From Schlesneria paludicola DSM 18645 (GTDB lineage: Bacteria > Planctomycetota > Planctomycetia > Planctomycetales > Planctomycetaceae), in NCBI GenBank assembly GCA_945876035.1, contig CAMCMU010000003.1:1-64000 (forward strand): DNA of 64,000 nt. The letters are read 5' to 3'. The notes beneath the pieces are model-generated. The model had not been told where the DNA came from, ran no database searches, and saw only the letters and a program-made list of their open reading frames with translations. How positions within the stretch are numbered: the first letter of the stretch is position 1; every line of letters starts with the position of its first letter. A program made the translations under genes and the position numbers. This document shows positions 49,626 to 58,084 of the stretch, piece after piece.

Positions 49626-49839
49626 GGTTCAGCACCAGAGAGGAATGACACCACCACACTCGAAAACAACAGGAGTGGGAATCCGCCACCGAGATCGAGG
49701 ATTTCCAAAGCCGATCGAAAGGGACGGGGACTCCCCTTAGAAAACTTGAGGCCTGAAGCGGACGGATGTGTCGCCAGCCCAAAACAGCCCCGGCCTTCTG
49801 GTGCCACTTTCGATTGTCGTCCCCTCATCGAAAAACGAT

Positions 49840-49867
49840 TTGACACCATCAGAAGCCGACCTATATT
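49840..49867 (+). promoter_or_regulatory. Sigma70-type promoter of a predicted small RNA
   Basis: TTGACA (49840-49845, perfect -35) and TATATT (49862-49867, five of six at -10) are separated by 16 bases. Transcription should begin near 49873-49876. No gene follows on this strand; instead there is a terminator 100 bases on. Confidence 0.65.
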
Positions 49868-49874
49868 CCTAGTC

Positions 49875-50012
49875 AGCGGGGAACACCCCCGCCGACCATA
49901 AAACTTATTCAAAGAGACCGATATACGAGTCAGCTTCGCTCAGGGGAGTCGGCAATTTGAACGCGGCAAGGAGGAACAGGGAGTTCCGAGGGGACCTTGC
50001 CGCGTTTTTTCT
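49875..50012 (+). ncRNA. Predicted structured small RNA, about 138 nt
   Basis: The segment between the promoter at 49840-49867 and the terminator at 49960-50016 has no convincing reading frame; the one frame that enters it ends at 49901. It starts with a GC-rich hairpin (GCGGGG 49876-49881 with CCCCGC 49887-49892), then has an A-rich single-stranded part (ATAAAACTTATTCAAAGAGA), and ends in a long terminator stem that encloses a second hairpin (GGAAC/GTTCC 49973-49987). It lies between two minus-strand genes and is antisense to neither coding region. It does not resemble 4.5S, 6S, tmRNA or RNase P RNA to me. The alternative is that the hairpin serves the minus-strand gene, but the T run is on the plus side. 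Confidence 0.55.
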
Positions 50013-50016
50013 TTTT
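49960..50016 (+). terminator. Strong intrinsic terminator
   Basis: ACGCGGCAAGG (49961-49971) and CCTTGCCGCGT (49995-50005) form a perfect 11-bp stem, extendable by one A-T pair, enclosing an inner 5-bp hairpin. Six T, a C and five T follow (50005-50016). The T tract faces the plus strand, where no protein gene precedes it. Confidence 0.85.
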
Positions 50017-50045
50017 CTGTCACGCGAAAACAAAAAACTTTGAAT

Positions 50046-53000
50046 TCAGGGTTTCCCAAAAGGGATTCCTTCCTCCACGTATCGCCAGTTCTTCAGAAAC
50101 AGGATCAAATCCGTCATTTGTTCCACGGAAATCATTTTCTCCAGACCGACCGGCATGAGCGACATACCGGTCGAGCGGATTTCCTCGATCTCGGCTTTCA
50201 AAATCGACTCCTCCTTGCCTCCTGGCAGACCGATCGTCAGTGACGATGTGGTTTCGAAGGGCACAGTCCCCAGATAATTCTTCCGATCTCTTGTCCGAAT
50301 TTTGTAGCCAAAATAATTGGCGTTCACATCTCGATTCGGATCAAGAATGCTGATCAAAAGGGACTCTGTTGTCCGGCAGACGGAGTCGGCGAGATCGGGA
50401 CCAACATTGACACCGATCCCCGCGACTCGATGACAAGAAGCACAGTTTTTCTCGAATAGCAGACGGCCGCGAGCGATGTCACCCGTCCTCTCCAATGCCG
50501 GTCGATAAGTCTTGACGATTGTCGCTCGAGCGGAGGAATCCTCGGTCTCAAAGATCTTTTTGGTACGGCGACGATACGCCGGATTTTTGTCCATTGTTAA
50601 TCGAATTTCGTGAATGGAATCGATCTCGTTCGTCTGAATCGTCCCCTTTTCGAGTTCCTCCAGCAGCATCCCCGTCGTCGTTTCATCCGCGAGTAAGACG
50701 TCAATGATTGCCCTCCGCAACGGGTGCATCTGTGTATTGAAATGTTTGAGCAGACTCGGACCGATCGATGCATCCCGGAGTGTCGCAAGACCCTCGAGAG
50801 CCGCCAGACGCACAGGAGTCGGTTCTGATGAAGTGGCCAGTTCCAGCAATGACTGGACGATTTCGGGGCGATTGACGAGGTGCAGCGTGTTGATGGCAAC
50901 CAGTCGGAGTGATTCGGTTTGGCTCGTAGAACTGGCTGTTTTCTGCACAGATCTCAGGAGTTCGTTAAACAACCGACGTTCGGACTCCTCAAGGAGTTCC
51001 AGATGAGTCTCAATCGACTGACCTTGGCGAGAGAGCCCGTTGGCAAGCCCTCGGATCGCCGCCATTTGGACATCTGTCGCTGCTTCTTGACTCCAAAGCG
51101 GAGGTGCAAAGTTCAAGACCCGTTTAAAAATAGGGGGCGATGAGTCCACTTTGATCTGTTGTCCAAGGACAACAGTCAACACTTCCACCAATTCAACGGC
51201 TGCTTTCACCGGCTGCGTCAATGTACTCCAATCAGCCAGCAAATCTAGGAGCAATTCCTCAGGAGGCGAAGCATTGAGCGAACCGACTGCGAGACGCATC
51301 CAAGGATCGCTGGCCCCCTTGCGAAGCAAACGAACAAGAGCAGCACGCGCTGCCGGAGCATCAGCGCTGCGACTGGTCAAGTCGAGTATCAGACGAAAAC
51401 GAACCCGCTCGTCGGTCTCTTCTGTCACCAAGTCATCCGTCTCATTCGACAACAGTTCTTCGAGGTTGTCGCCGATCGCAACGACGACTTGCTCGCGAAC
51501 ACGGGGATCCCGATTTTCGGTTTCCGACCACGCCAGAACAGCAGGAGTCAGACGCGGGTCCAGCAATTTCATTAGCCACAAAATGTGCAATCGACTCCTT
51601 GTCAGACGGTTGTTTTTCCAATTGTGCTTGAGGGCGGCAAGAACTTCGTCAGGAGGCCGTTCGAGCAACAATCGGGAGGCCGTCTCGCGGTGCCATGCAT
51701 TGCGATGTTCCAGAAGTTCAATCAAGTCTCGGGTTGGCATGTTGTCCAATAAGTCGTGAGGGCGTTCTTGAAGTGCAGGAGGCTCAACAGACGTAATACG
51801 CCAGATCCGACCGCGATCGGTTGCTTCATGGAGGTTCTGGCGAATAGTCCATTCGGGCGGCATTTGATTCCGGTGATCGATCACGGGGCGGTACATGTCG
51901 ACCACGTAAAGCCCGCCATCGGGACCATTGGCAAGATTCACCGGCCGGAACCAACTGTCCGTCGATGCCAGAAATTCTTGCCCGTGCTCGCCAGGATGGC
52001 CGACGAATGTTGATCCCGCCGGAGCCAAGACTTCCCGATGCACGAGATTCGCCGTCGGCTCACAAGTAAATGCGTTCCCCTTGTATTCCGGCGGCAGTGC
52101 ATCTCCACGATAAATCTGAACACCGCGGGCCGCCGCGAAATGAACATACTGCTGCAGCGAGGAGGCCGCATGTTGACTGAGGCGGTAGAGTTTTGAACGC
52201 TCTCCAAAAGCGGCCACGTCCTGAATGGTTGTCTGCACCGGAAGGAATGGATTTCGCTTGATGACCTCGTTTTCCAAGACCACGTGTTGTACCGGATTGC
52301 GGTTCGAGCAGACAAACCGATTTCCAAAGTCATCAAAGCACAAACCGAATTGACCGTTTCCTGAAGCGACACCGTATTCCCCAGAAAGCGGATTGAATCG
52401 AAAGTCGAACCCCTCGATGGGCACCTGCTGCCCCCTCAATTTCCATTCCGGCTTTGTGGCAACAACGATTCCACCGCAATGGCCACTGGCGACATAGATC
52501 CAACCGTCTGGACCAAGTGTCGGATGGCTGACGAGTTGCTGCGGATTCACCCCGAGAAATCCGGAAAACCAGCTTTCTTTGAAATCTGCTTTTCCGTCGC
52601 CATTGCGATCGGCCAGAAAAGAAATCTCGCCTGCCTGCGTCACGATCACGCCATCTCTCCACGGCGTGAGTCCCGTGACAAATAACAGTTCGTCCGCAAA
52701 GACCGTGACAGACTCGTAACGACCGTCTCGATTCAAATCGAAAAGTCGTTTAATCCGCGATCTGGGTCTGCCATTCGAACCGTGTTTTGGCCCTAGCGGT
52801 AAGTCACGCATTTCGGCGACCCACATCACGAGGTCCGCACCGAAGGCGATGGCCACGGGATCAATCACATCCGGCTCGCTGACAACCAATTCAATTTTGA
52901 TATCGGATGACGCAAGCAAAAAACTCTTCCGGGCGTTGTCTACAGACAATGGACCGGCCAGGACCGTAGGCTTCTGCACGTCTGTTGCGGTCACTACCGC

Positions 53001-53126
53001 GGAGGGGGAACGGTTTCCCTCATCAGCAAACGAGTTGTGTTCCATGGCGGAACGTGCCACAAAGGGCGGAGTACCGAACCACACGAGTCCAAGCGTCCCT
53101 AGTAGAATGCGACTGGAATGAGTCAT
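50046..53126 (-). CDS. Secreted PVC-type dehydrogenase/HEAT-repeat/cytochrome c protein
   Basis: A 1026-residue exported protein of a class expanded in planctomycetes. After a signal peptide (ILLGTLGLVWFGTPPFVA) comes a six-bladed propeller of the glucose/sorbosone-dehydrogenase-like membrane-bound dehydrogenase type (VDPVAIAFGADLVMWVAEMRD, LTPWRDGVIVTQAGEISFLAD, GPDGWIYVASGHCGG, GPDGGLYVVDMYRPVIDH). A HEAT-like helical region spans ~480-840. A single c-type heme motif CASCH at about residue 890 lies in the C-terminal cytochrome c domain. The substrate is unknown, but complex polysaccharide breakdown is often proposed. Single-gene unit; upstream lie several symmetric DNA sites. Confidence 0.9.
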   Translation of the reverse strand: MTHSSRILLGTLGLVWFGTPPFVARSAMEHNSFADEGNRSPSAVVTATDVQKPTVLAGPLSVDNARKSFLLASSDIKIELVVSEPDVIDPVAIAFGADLVMWVAEMRDLPLGPKHGSNGRPRSRIKRLFDLNRDGRYESVTVFADELLFVTGLTPWRDGVIVTQAGEISFLADRNGDGKADFKESWFSGFLGVNPQQLVSHPTLGPDGWIYVASGHCGGIVVATKPEWKLRGQQVPIEGFDFRFNPLSGEYGVASGNGQFGLCFDDFGNRFVCSNRNPVQHVVLENEVIKRNPFLPVQTTIQDVAAFGERSKLYRLSQHAASSLQQYVHFAAARGVQIYRGDALPPEYKGNAFTCEPTANLVHREVLAPAGSTFVGHPGEHGQEFLASTDSWFRPVNLANGPDGGLYVVDMYRPVIDHRNQMPPEWTIRQNLHEATDRGRIWRITSVEPPALQERPHDLLDNMPTRDLIELLEHRNAWHRETASRLLLERPPDEVLAALKHNWKNNRLTRSRLHILWLMKLLDPRLTPAVLAWSETENRDPRVREQVVVAIGDNLEELLSNETDDLVTEETDERVRFRLILDLTSRSADAPAARAALVRLLRKGASDPWMRLAVGSLNASPPEELLLDLLADWSTLTQPVKAAVELVEVLTVVLGQQIKVDSSPPIFKRVLNFAPPLWSQEAATDVQMAAIRGLANGLSRQGQSIETHLELLEESERRLFNELLRSVQKTASSTSQTESLRLVAINTLHLVNRPEIVQSLLELATSSEPTPVRLAALEGLATLRDASIGPSLLKHFNTQMHPLRRAIIDVLLADETTTGMLLEELEKGTIQTNEIDSIHEIRLTMDKNPAYRRRTKKIFETEDSSARATIVKTYRPALERTGDIARGRLLFEKNCASCHRVAGIGVNVGPDLADSVCRTTESLLISILDPNRDVNANYFGYKIRTRDRKNYLGTVPFETTSSLTIGLPGGKEESILKAEIEEIRSTGMSLMPVGLEKMISVEQMTDLILFLKNWRYVEEGIPFGKP

Positions 53127-53497
53127 GGATTGATCGCTCTGAAACGTCAGGAAGTTTGTGACTTGAAACGATCGAAGGCAACCACTGGCGTTGCCGCATT
53201 ACCAACAATGGCGGGGTTGGGGGATCTTCAACAAACGAAATTATGGTCTCCTCGCCGAGGCCGCTTCAATCAACGTTGATGGTTCTCGAAAAAAAACAAA
53301 GTGAAGTTTCACACCACGTGGTTTCTTCTGAGGAAATTTTCCGTCGCTGGGAAGAGGCTCGGTGACATCACTATTGGCCAACAACATGCACCCTGACCAA
53401 CAACCTGCACCCACAACGCGATGCCGCACGTTCGAAATATTGTACATTGAAGCCGCTTGAACTTTGGATATCATAAACTGCTTTTTTGAGGAATCCT
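53127..53497. promoter_or_regulatory. Divergent promoter region with symmetric sites and a tandem repeat
   Basis: This 371-base region separates the cytochrome c protein (minus) from a small membrane protein (plus). It contains the perfect palindromes ATCAACGTTGAT (53269-53280) and ACCACGTGGT (53313-53322), and a tandem 16-base repeat differing at one position (53378-53393 and 53397-53412, 19-bp period). These could be operator sites, but neither a regulator nor a promoter could be assigned. Confidence 0.4.
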
Positions 53498-53959
53498 ATG
53501 TCGCGGAGTGCGTTGTTTATCGCTCGGTTCTGTTCGTCCGCTTGGATTGGTGCCGCCGTACTGTTTGTCGTCGTGGGTATCCGAGAGATTACACTGGGAG
53601 ACTTTGACGCAACGATTGAAGACCGGTTGGTTGCTCTCCGCTTTCCAGCGTTCTATTTCACCGGAGTAACCCTCGTTGCGCTGAGTTGGCTTGGTGCTTT
53701 TTGGGCTGGGCAAGAGACAGAACTCACTCAGCGACGACGCCTCATCGCACTTGGCGCGTTGCTTGCCGTCTCGATCGTCATGGCTCTCGACTATTTCTGG
53801 ATTTATGTCCCGCTCTCCGGAATGATGGTGCCTCCAGGCCAACGCAAACCCGTGTCGTTCACTCGATTTCACGAAGCCGCAAAGTACGTCAATCTTCTCG
53901 GCTTGACACTCTGCTTTGCCGCCAGTGTCGCATTGAATTGGCCGAATTCTAAGACGTAG
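53498..53959 (+). CDS. Small integral membrane protein of unknown function
   Basis: A 153-residue protein I do not recognise. It has four hydrophobic segments, roughly 9-26 (WIGAAVLFVVVGI), 48-70 (YFTGVTLVALSWLGAFWAG), 82-105 (LIALGALLAVSIVMALDYFWIYV) and 130-148 (LLGLTLCFAASVAL), with an acidic loop after the first and a polar loop before the last. The pattern resembles DUF4149-like membrane proteins, but only loosely. ATG 53498 follows GAGGAA closely; a TTG four codons upstream is in frame. No neighbour suggests a role. Confidence 0.6.
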   Translation: MSRSALFIARFCSSAWIGAAVLFVVVGIREITLGDFDATIEDRLVALRFPAFYFTGVTLVALSWLGAFWAGQETELTQRRRLIALGALLAVSIVMALDYFWIYVPLSGMMVPPGQRKPVSFTRFHEAAKYVNLLGLTLCFAASVALNWPNSKT

Positions 53960-54482
53960 TCGCTCTGGCCAACGCTCCAAACAGGGCTCTGCACCCACGA
54001 AATCGAGTCTCACCGCCACCGCTTCCACGTCGTGAGCCGATGTCGGAAAAACAGCGTCGCTAGGATCGGCTGGAGTCGACAGGCCCTCACTTGTTTGGCG
54101 TGGCGAGTTTCGCCACCGAGGGCCAGCCGACTCACAGACCGTCAAATCGCATCGAATTCTCGTTCCACGTCTTCGAGTCTGTTGTGGATGCCTAACTCCA
54201 CTGCAGACGGCCGCTACGACGATCGTCCGTTCGATAAACACAACAGAACCGGCGGCATTCGGGATCGAGGTGGTGAGGCGCGAACTCAGGGCCACGGTTC
54301 CCCGTGGCCGAGCACTGGTCTAAGGCGGTAAGCGTTTTTCTTAAATTCTTCGACGGGGCCTGATTGACAGGTCCGGCTGAAAACGCAATAAGGCCGGTCG
54401 CTAACAAGCGGAATGAACGCTTCCTCGGCAGGCCGTTTAGAACGGGCGAACTCGATTCGTAATGGAACAAGGAGTGATTTCA
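53960..54482. other. 523-base intergenic region with structured elements
   Basis: No reliable gene. It holds a three-helix hairpin at 54073-54133, an 8-bp perfect hairpin GGCCACGG/CCGTGGCC (54290-54309) and, 25 bases on, five T (54335-54339). A 99-codon open frame (54032-54331) covers these but reads as non-protein. The region ends with the AAGGAG site of the next gene. Confidence 0.45.
54073..54133. repeat. 61-base composite hairpin, three stacked perfect helices
   Basis: GAGTCG (54073-54078) pairs with CGACTC (54128-54133); after a symmetric 3x3 internal loop GGCCCTC (54082-54088) pairs with GAGGGCC (54118-54124); after an asymmetric loop GTGGCGA (54100-54106) pairs with TCGCCAC (54110-54116) around GTT. 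In total 20 perfect pairs in one nested structure, which suggests a structured RNA or a repeat element. Confidence 0.55.
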
Positions 54483-55532
54483 ATGAACGTTGTTATTCAT
54501 GGGATAGGATCAATATCCGTCGGTCGATCGGCGGACTTATTACGATCGCAGGAGGTTTGGGTTGCGTTGTGGTTGGTATTCGTCATGACCTTTTTACGGG
54601 CAGATGCTCAGGAGCCTCGTGTGAACGTGACGTTTGCGATTGCCATTCATGGAGGTGCGGGTGACGAATTGGCTCAGATCACGGGAGAGGAGCGGGACGC
54701 CCATCACAAGTCCTTGGCGGCAGCGATTGATGTCGGTCGAAAAATCCTTGCCGAAGGAGGCCAGGCGATTGATGCCGTGGAACAAACAATCCGAGTTTTG
54801 GAAGACGATCCATTATTCAATGCCGGTCGTGGCGCAGTCTTCACCTCGATCGGGACTCACGAATTGGATGCGAGTGTTATGGATGGTCGTACGGGGCTCG
54901 GAGGTGCAGTTGCCGGTGTGACGACGGTCAAGAACCCCATTTCATTGGCTCGCCTCGTCATGACCGAGACTCGGCATGTCTTACTCATGGGTACGGGCGC
55001 AGAAAAGTTTGCCGATGCGATGCGGGATCGGACACAAATCGAGCGTGTGGAGAACAGTTACTTCAGCACAGAACTTCGCCGCCAAGAATTCATTCAGGAA
55101 CAGAAAAAACAAGCCGCGAAGTCCCATCGAGGCACCGTCGGCTGTGTGGTCCGTGACAGCCACGGAAATCTGGCTGCGGGAACATCAACGGGTGGTTTGA
55201 CGAATAAAATGATGGGGCGCGTCGGTGATTCACCGATACTCGGTGCGGGAACCTATGCCAACAACCAAACGTGCGCCGTGAGTTGTACAGGGACGGGCGA
55301 GTACTACATCCGCAACAGCATTGCCTTTCATGTTTCCGCGTTGATGGCCTATAAAGAGTTGTCTCTCGATGAGGCGACAAAGTACGTCATAGAAAAGGTC
55401 CTGCCCGATGACGTTGGCGGATTGATTGCCGTTGATCGACAAGGACAGATCTCGATGCACTTCAACACTTCCGGAATGGCACGAGCCGCGACGGACTCCA
55501 GTGGACAACTACGGATTCAATTGGGAAAGTGA
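54483..55532 (+). CDS. Isoaspartyl peptidase / L-asparaginase, exported
   Basis: A 349-residue Ntn-hydrolase of the plant-type asparaginase family, which removes isoaspartyl residues from peptides or hydrolyses asparagine. The N terminus has a hydrophobic signal (VWVALWLVFVMTFLRA, ending near residue 40). IAIHGGAGD starts the catalytic fold; NAGRGAVF and ELDASVMDG follow; the autocleavage site is HRGTVGCVV with nucleophile Thr218, and GTGEYYIRN lies in the beta chain. The ATG at 54483 has AAGGAG eight bases upstream; an earlier in-frame ATG at 54462 is unlikely. It is self-cleaving by family knowledge. Single-gene unit. Confidence 0.9.
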   Translation: MNVVIHGIGSISVGRSADLLRSQEVWVALWLVFVMTFLRADAQEPRVNVTFAIAIHGGAGDELAQITGEERDAHHKSLAAAIDVGRKILAEGGQAIDAVEQTIRVLEDDPLFNAGRGAVFTSIGTHELDASVMDGRTGLGGAVAGVTTVKNPISLARLVMTETRHVLLMGTGAEKFADAMRDRTQIERVENSYFSTELRRQEFIQEQKKQAAKSHRGTVGCVVRDSHGNLAAGTSTGGLTNKMMGRVGDSPILGAGTYANNQTCAVSCTGTGEYYIRNSIAFHVSALMAYKELSLDEATKYVIEKVLPDDVGGLIAVDRQGQISMHFNTSGMARAATDSSGQLRIQLGK

Positions 55533-56023
55533 ACCCGCGAACGTTACTTTCTTGCCGCTCCAACCGATGCTCGAACAATTTCTGCACGGTTTCCGCTGGA
55601 GTTGTCGACCAGAAACGGGTCCCTCAATTCGTCACCCCGTAGCATTTAAAACGTTGCCTTGTGGACGGGATGACGTCCACGCCCGTTCTATGAGGGCAAG
55701 GGTGTGTCCCAATGCATGGGATATGAGAACCAACGGTCCCGTCATGGCCATTTCTGCCGATCGGCAATTGTTCGACTGCTGAAATGATCCTCGCCTGGAA
55801 GTTTGCCGACCACATCGACGGAAACGACGTCAAGTCGTATTGACCCGATTTAGGGACGGACATACCTTGAGGACCTTCTCCCCCTAAAAGTTCAATTCGT
55901 TGCTTGACTGACTCACCTCGACGCTGGTGCCACAGTACGGAAACTGTGTTCCAACAGCTCTCAGGAGCGTGAGTCGTCTGGTGCAGTCCGCTTGCGTCGG
56001 TGGCGCGAAAGGAGTCGTTGGCC
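55533..56023. other. 491-base intergenic region with hairpins
   Basis: No gene seen. A perfect 7-bp hairpin GTGGACG/CGTCCAC (55661-55680, loop GGATGA) is followed by weaker GCCC/GGGC and TCCCA/TGGGA stems, and a long-range TTTAGGG/CCCTAAA pair (55849-55888) lies further on. The last bases carry AAGGAG, the ribosome-binding site of the FlgI-like gene. Confidence 0.4.
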
Positions 56024-58027
56024 ATGCCTGCTCTACGCCCCTTGATGGGGTGCCTAATCGTTGGCATCTGTCTCGCTGTTATTCCGTCACTCGTGGCCCG
56101 CGACTCCAAGACACAGCAAAAGTCTTACGCGGCATTCGAGGACGACGACGAGGACAACGCGGAGGCAAAGCGATTCGCGACAAAACTCGAAACAAAATTT
56201 GTTGGCGATTACACATCTTACGCAGGTCTTGAGCCTGTTGTCCTTGAGGGCGTTGGGCTGGTGGTGGGGCTGAACGGCACGGGCGGCGAACCCGCTCCCT
56301 CATCGTTTCGCACGGCATTGATGGAAGAACTGAAAAAAAATGGGCTACCCAATCCGAATGCCGTCCTGAAGAGTCCGAATACGGCACTCGTCCTCGTTCG
56401 GGCCAAATTGCCGGCCTTGCTGGGCAAAGGTGAGAAGATCGATGTCGAGGTCAGAGTTCCGGATAGTGCAGAAGCAACCAGCCTCGCGGGGGGATGGTTG
56501 ATGGAAGTCTATTTGACGGAGCAGGCGTTTGTGCCAGGCCGCGGTATTCTCAAAGGACACGCTTACGCCAAAGCCGAAGGAGCGGTGCTGACCTCCGCCG
56601 TTGGAAGTGATGCCACCAAAACTCCGGCATTGCTCAAGCGCGGGCGTGTTCTGGGGGGTGCCACCGTTCTGAAAGAACGCGAGTTGGCTCTGTATCTGCG
56701 TCACGATTTTCGCAGCATCCGAAACACAACGCGAATTGCGGAGGAAATCGGGCGACGATTTCATCATTTCGACCGTCAGGGAATCAAAAAGCCAATGGCT
56801 GAGGCAAAAACGGATCAAAAGATCGTTTTGTCTGTCCATCCAAAATATAAAGACAACTACCCCCGTTATCTCCAGGTTCTTCGACACATGGCATTCGAAG
56901 AAAAGAATGTTGCAACCCGAGTGCGAATTCAGAAACTGCAAGAGGAACTGTTTGTTCCGGAGAAGGCCGATGAAACGGCGTTGCAACTCGAAGCCATCGG
57001 TGTTGATGCCGTGCCTATCTTGAAGCACGGCCTCACCTCACCGCTGATTGAATGCCGCTTTCACTCCGCAATCGCCTTGGCGTATCTGGGAAATTCGGAA
57101 GGTCTGCCGACGCTTGTCGAAGCCGCTCGTGACGAACGATCTTTTCGCGTTTTTGCTTTGGCAGCCATCTCTACCCTCGAGGACGCCGAAGCCCATCTGG
57201 CCCTGCGTGGGCTGATGAACGAAGCTACGAGCGAAACTCGATACGGAGCGTTTCGCGCGCTGTGGACGCTCGATAAACAAGACCCGTTTATTCGTGGTGA
57301 AACACTGGGCATGCCGAAAGATTCTGACCAGAGATCGAAACGAAATTTGGGAGAGTACAAACTACATACGCTGGAGTCACTCGGTGAACCAATGGTCCAT
57401 GTGACACTTCGGACACGGCCAGAAGTTGTGGTTTTTGGCTCCGATCAGGAGCTTCGACCTCCCCTGTTTCTGGCTGCCGGACGCAACATTATGGTCACCG
57501 CCCAACCGGGCGCAACAAGTATCTCTTTAGCCAAATTCGCAGTCGGTCAGGCGGATGAACGACGCGAGGTCTCTCTGCGGTTAGCGGATGTGATTCGGGC
57601 GGCCGATGAGATGGGAGCGACCTATCCCGATGTCGTTCAAATGTTAGCGGATGCCTCGAAACAGAAAAATCTCGCGACACGATTGGCGGCCGACGAGCTT
57701 CCGGAAAGTGGCCGCGTCTACTATCGCCCCGACGGCGAATCCTCGAAGCCCGGTTCCAAGAAAGGAACGAAGGTCGGCCGAGACAACAACGCTCCGAACT
57801 TATTCCCCGAGCCGGAAAAAGACGATTCTGACATGCGCCTCGCCCGTGAAAAGAGCGATCAGCAGACATCGTCGGAGACAGGAAACATGGCCAATGTTCC
57901 GCAGGATGCGGACGCTGAGGACCACACCAAAACAAAATCGAACTCCCCCAAAACAGCAATAACAAAAAAAGAGGCGGGGACGAAAACAAAACGCAACTTT
58001 TCTTGGGTTGGTGGTGTAAAGAAATAA
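56024..58027 (+). CDS. Exported FlgI-like (P-ring domain) protein with HEAT repeats
   Basis: A 667-residue exported protein (signal LMGCLIVGICLAVIPSLVA). Residues ~45-290 match the flagellar P-ring protein FlgI: VVLEGVGLVVGLNGTG corresponds to the family's start motif, followed by NAVLKSPNTALVLVRAKLP, IDVEVRVPDSAEATSLAGGWLMEVYL and GRGILKGHAYAKAEGAV. The normal FlgI C terminus is absent; instead there are HEAT-like helices at about 310-420 (LIECRFHSAIALAYLGNSEGLPTLVEAA), a beta-rich part, and a Lys/Glu/Asp-rich disordered tail. No flagellar gene is nearby. It may form a ring-like envelope structure unrelated to motility; that is inference. ATG 56024 has AAGGAG nine bases upstream. Confidence 0.82.
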   Translation: MPALRPLMGCLIVGICLAVIPSLVARDSKTQQKSYAAFEDDDEDNAEAKRFATKLETKFVGDYTSYAGLEPVVLEGVGLVVGLNGTGGEPAPSSFRTALMEELKKNGLPNPNAVLKSPNTALVLVRAKLPALLGKGEKIDVEVRVPDSAEATSLAGGWLMEVYLTEQAFVPGRGILKGHAYAKAEGAVLTSAVGSDATKTPALLKRGRVLGGATVLKERELALYLRHDFRSIRNTTRIAEEIGRRFHHFDRQGIKKPMAEAKTDQKIVLSVHPKYKDNYPRYLQVLRHMAFEEKNVATRVRIQKLQEELFVPEKADETALQLEAIGVDAVPILKHGLTSPLIECRFHSAIALAYLGNSEGLPTLVEAARDERSFRVFALAAISTLEDAEAHLALRGLMNEATSETRYGAFRALWTLDKQDPFIRGETLGMPKDSDQRSKRNLGEYKLHTLESLGEPMVHVTLRTRPEVVVFGSDQELRPPLFLAAGRNIMVTAQPGATSISLAKFAVGQADERREVSLRLADVIRAADEMGATYPDVVQMLADASKQKNLATRLAADELPESGRVYYRPDGESSKPGSKKGTKVGRDNNAPNLFPEPEKDDSDMRLAREKSDQQTSSETGNMANVPQDADAEDHTKTKSNSPKTAITKKEAGTKTKRNFSWVGGVKK

Positions 58028-58084
58028 CTATCGTCTGAAACGTTGTGACAATTGCAGACATTACACGAATACTGATTCGCCCCC

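Noticed and set aside
53471-54295. 274-codon minus-strand frame
   Set aside because: It covers the whole of the opposite-strand membrane protein and a hairpin-rich gap; composition (Arg/Ser/Pro-rich, no hydrophobic core) is that of an antisense shadow.
54032-54331. 99-codon plus-strand frame in the gap before the asparaginase gene
   Set aside because: Arg/Ser/Gly-rich sequence over strongly paired DNA; better explained as structured non-coding sequence.
55624-56109. 161-codon minus-strand frame before the FlgI-like gene
   Set aside because: It overlaps the signal peptide of the FlgI-like protein on the opposite strand and has no recognisable features.
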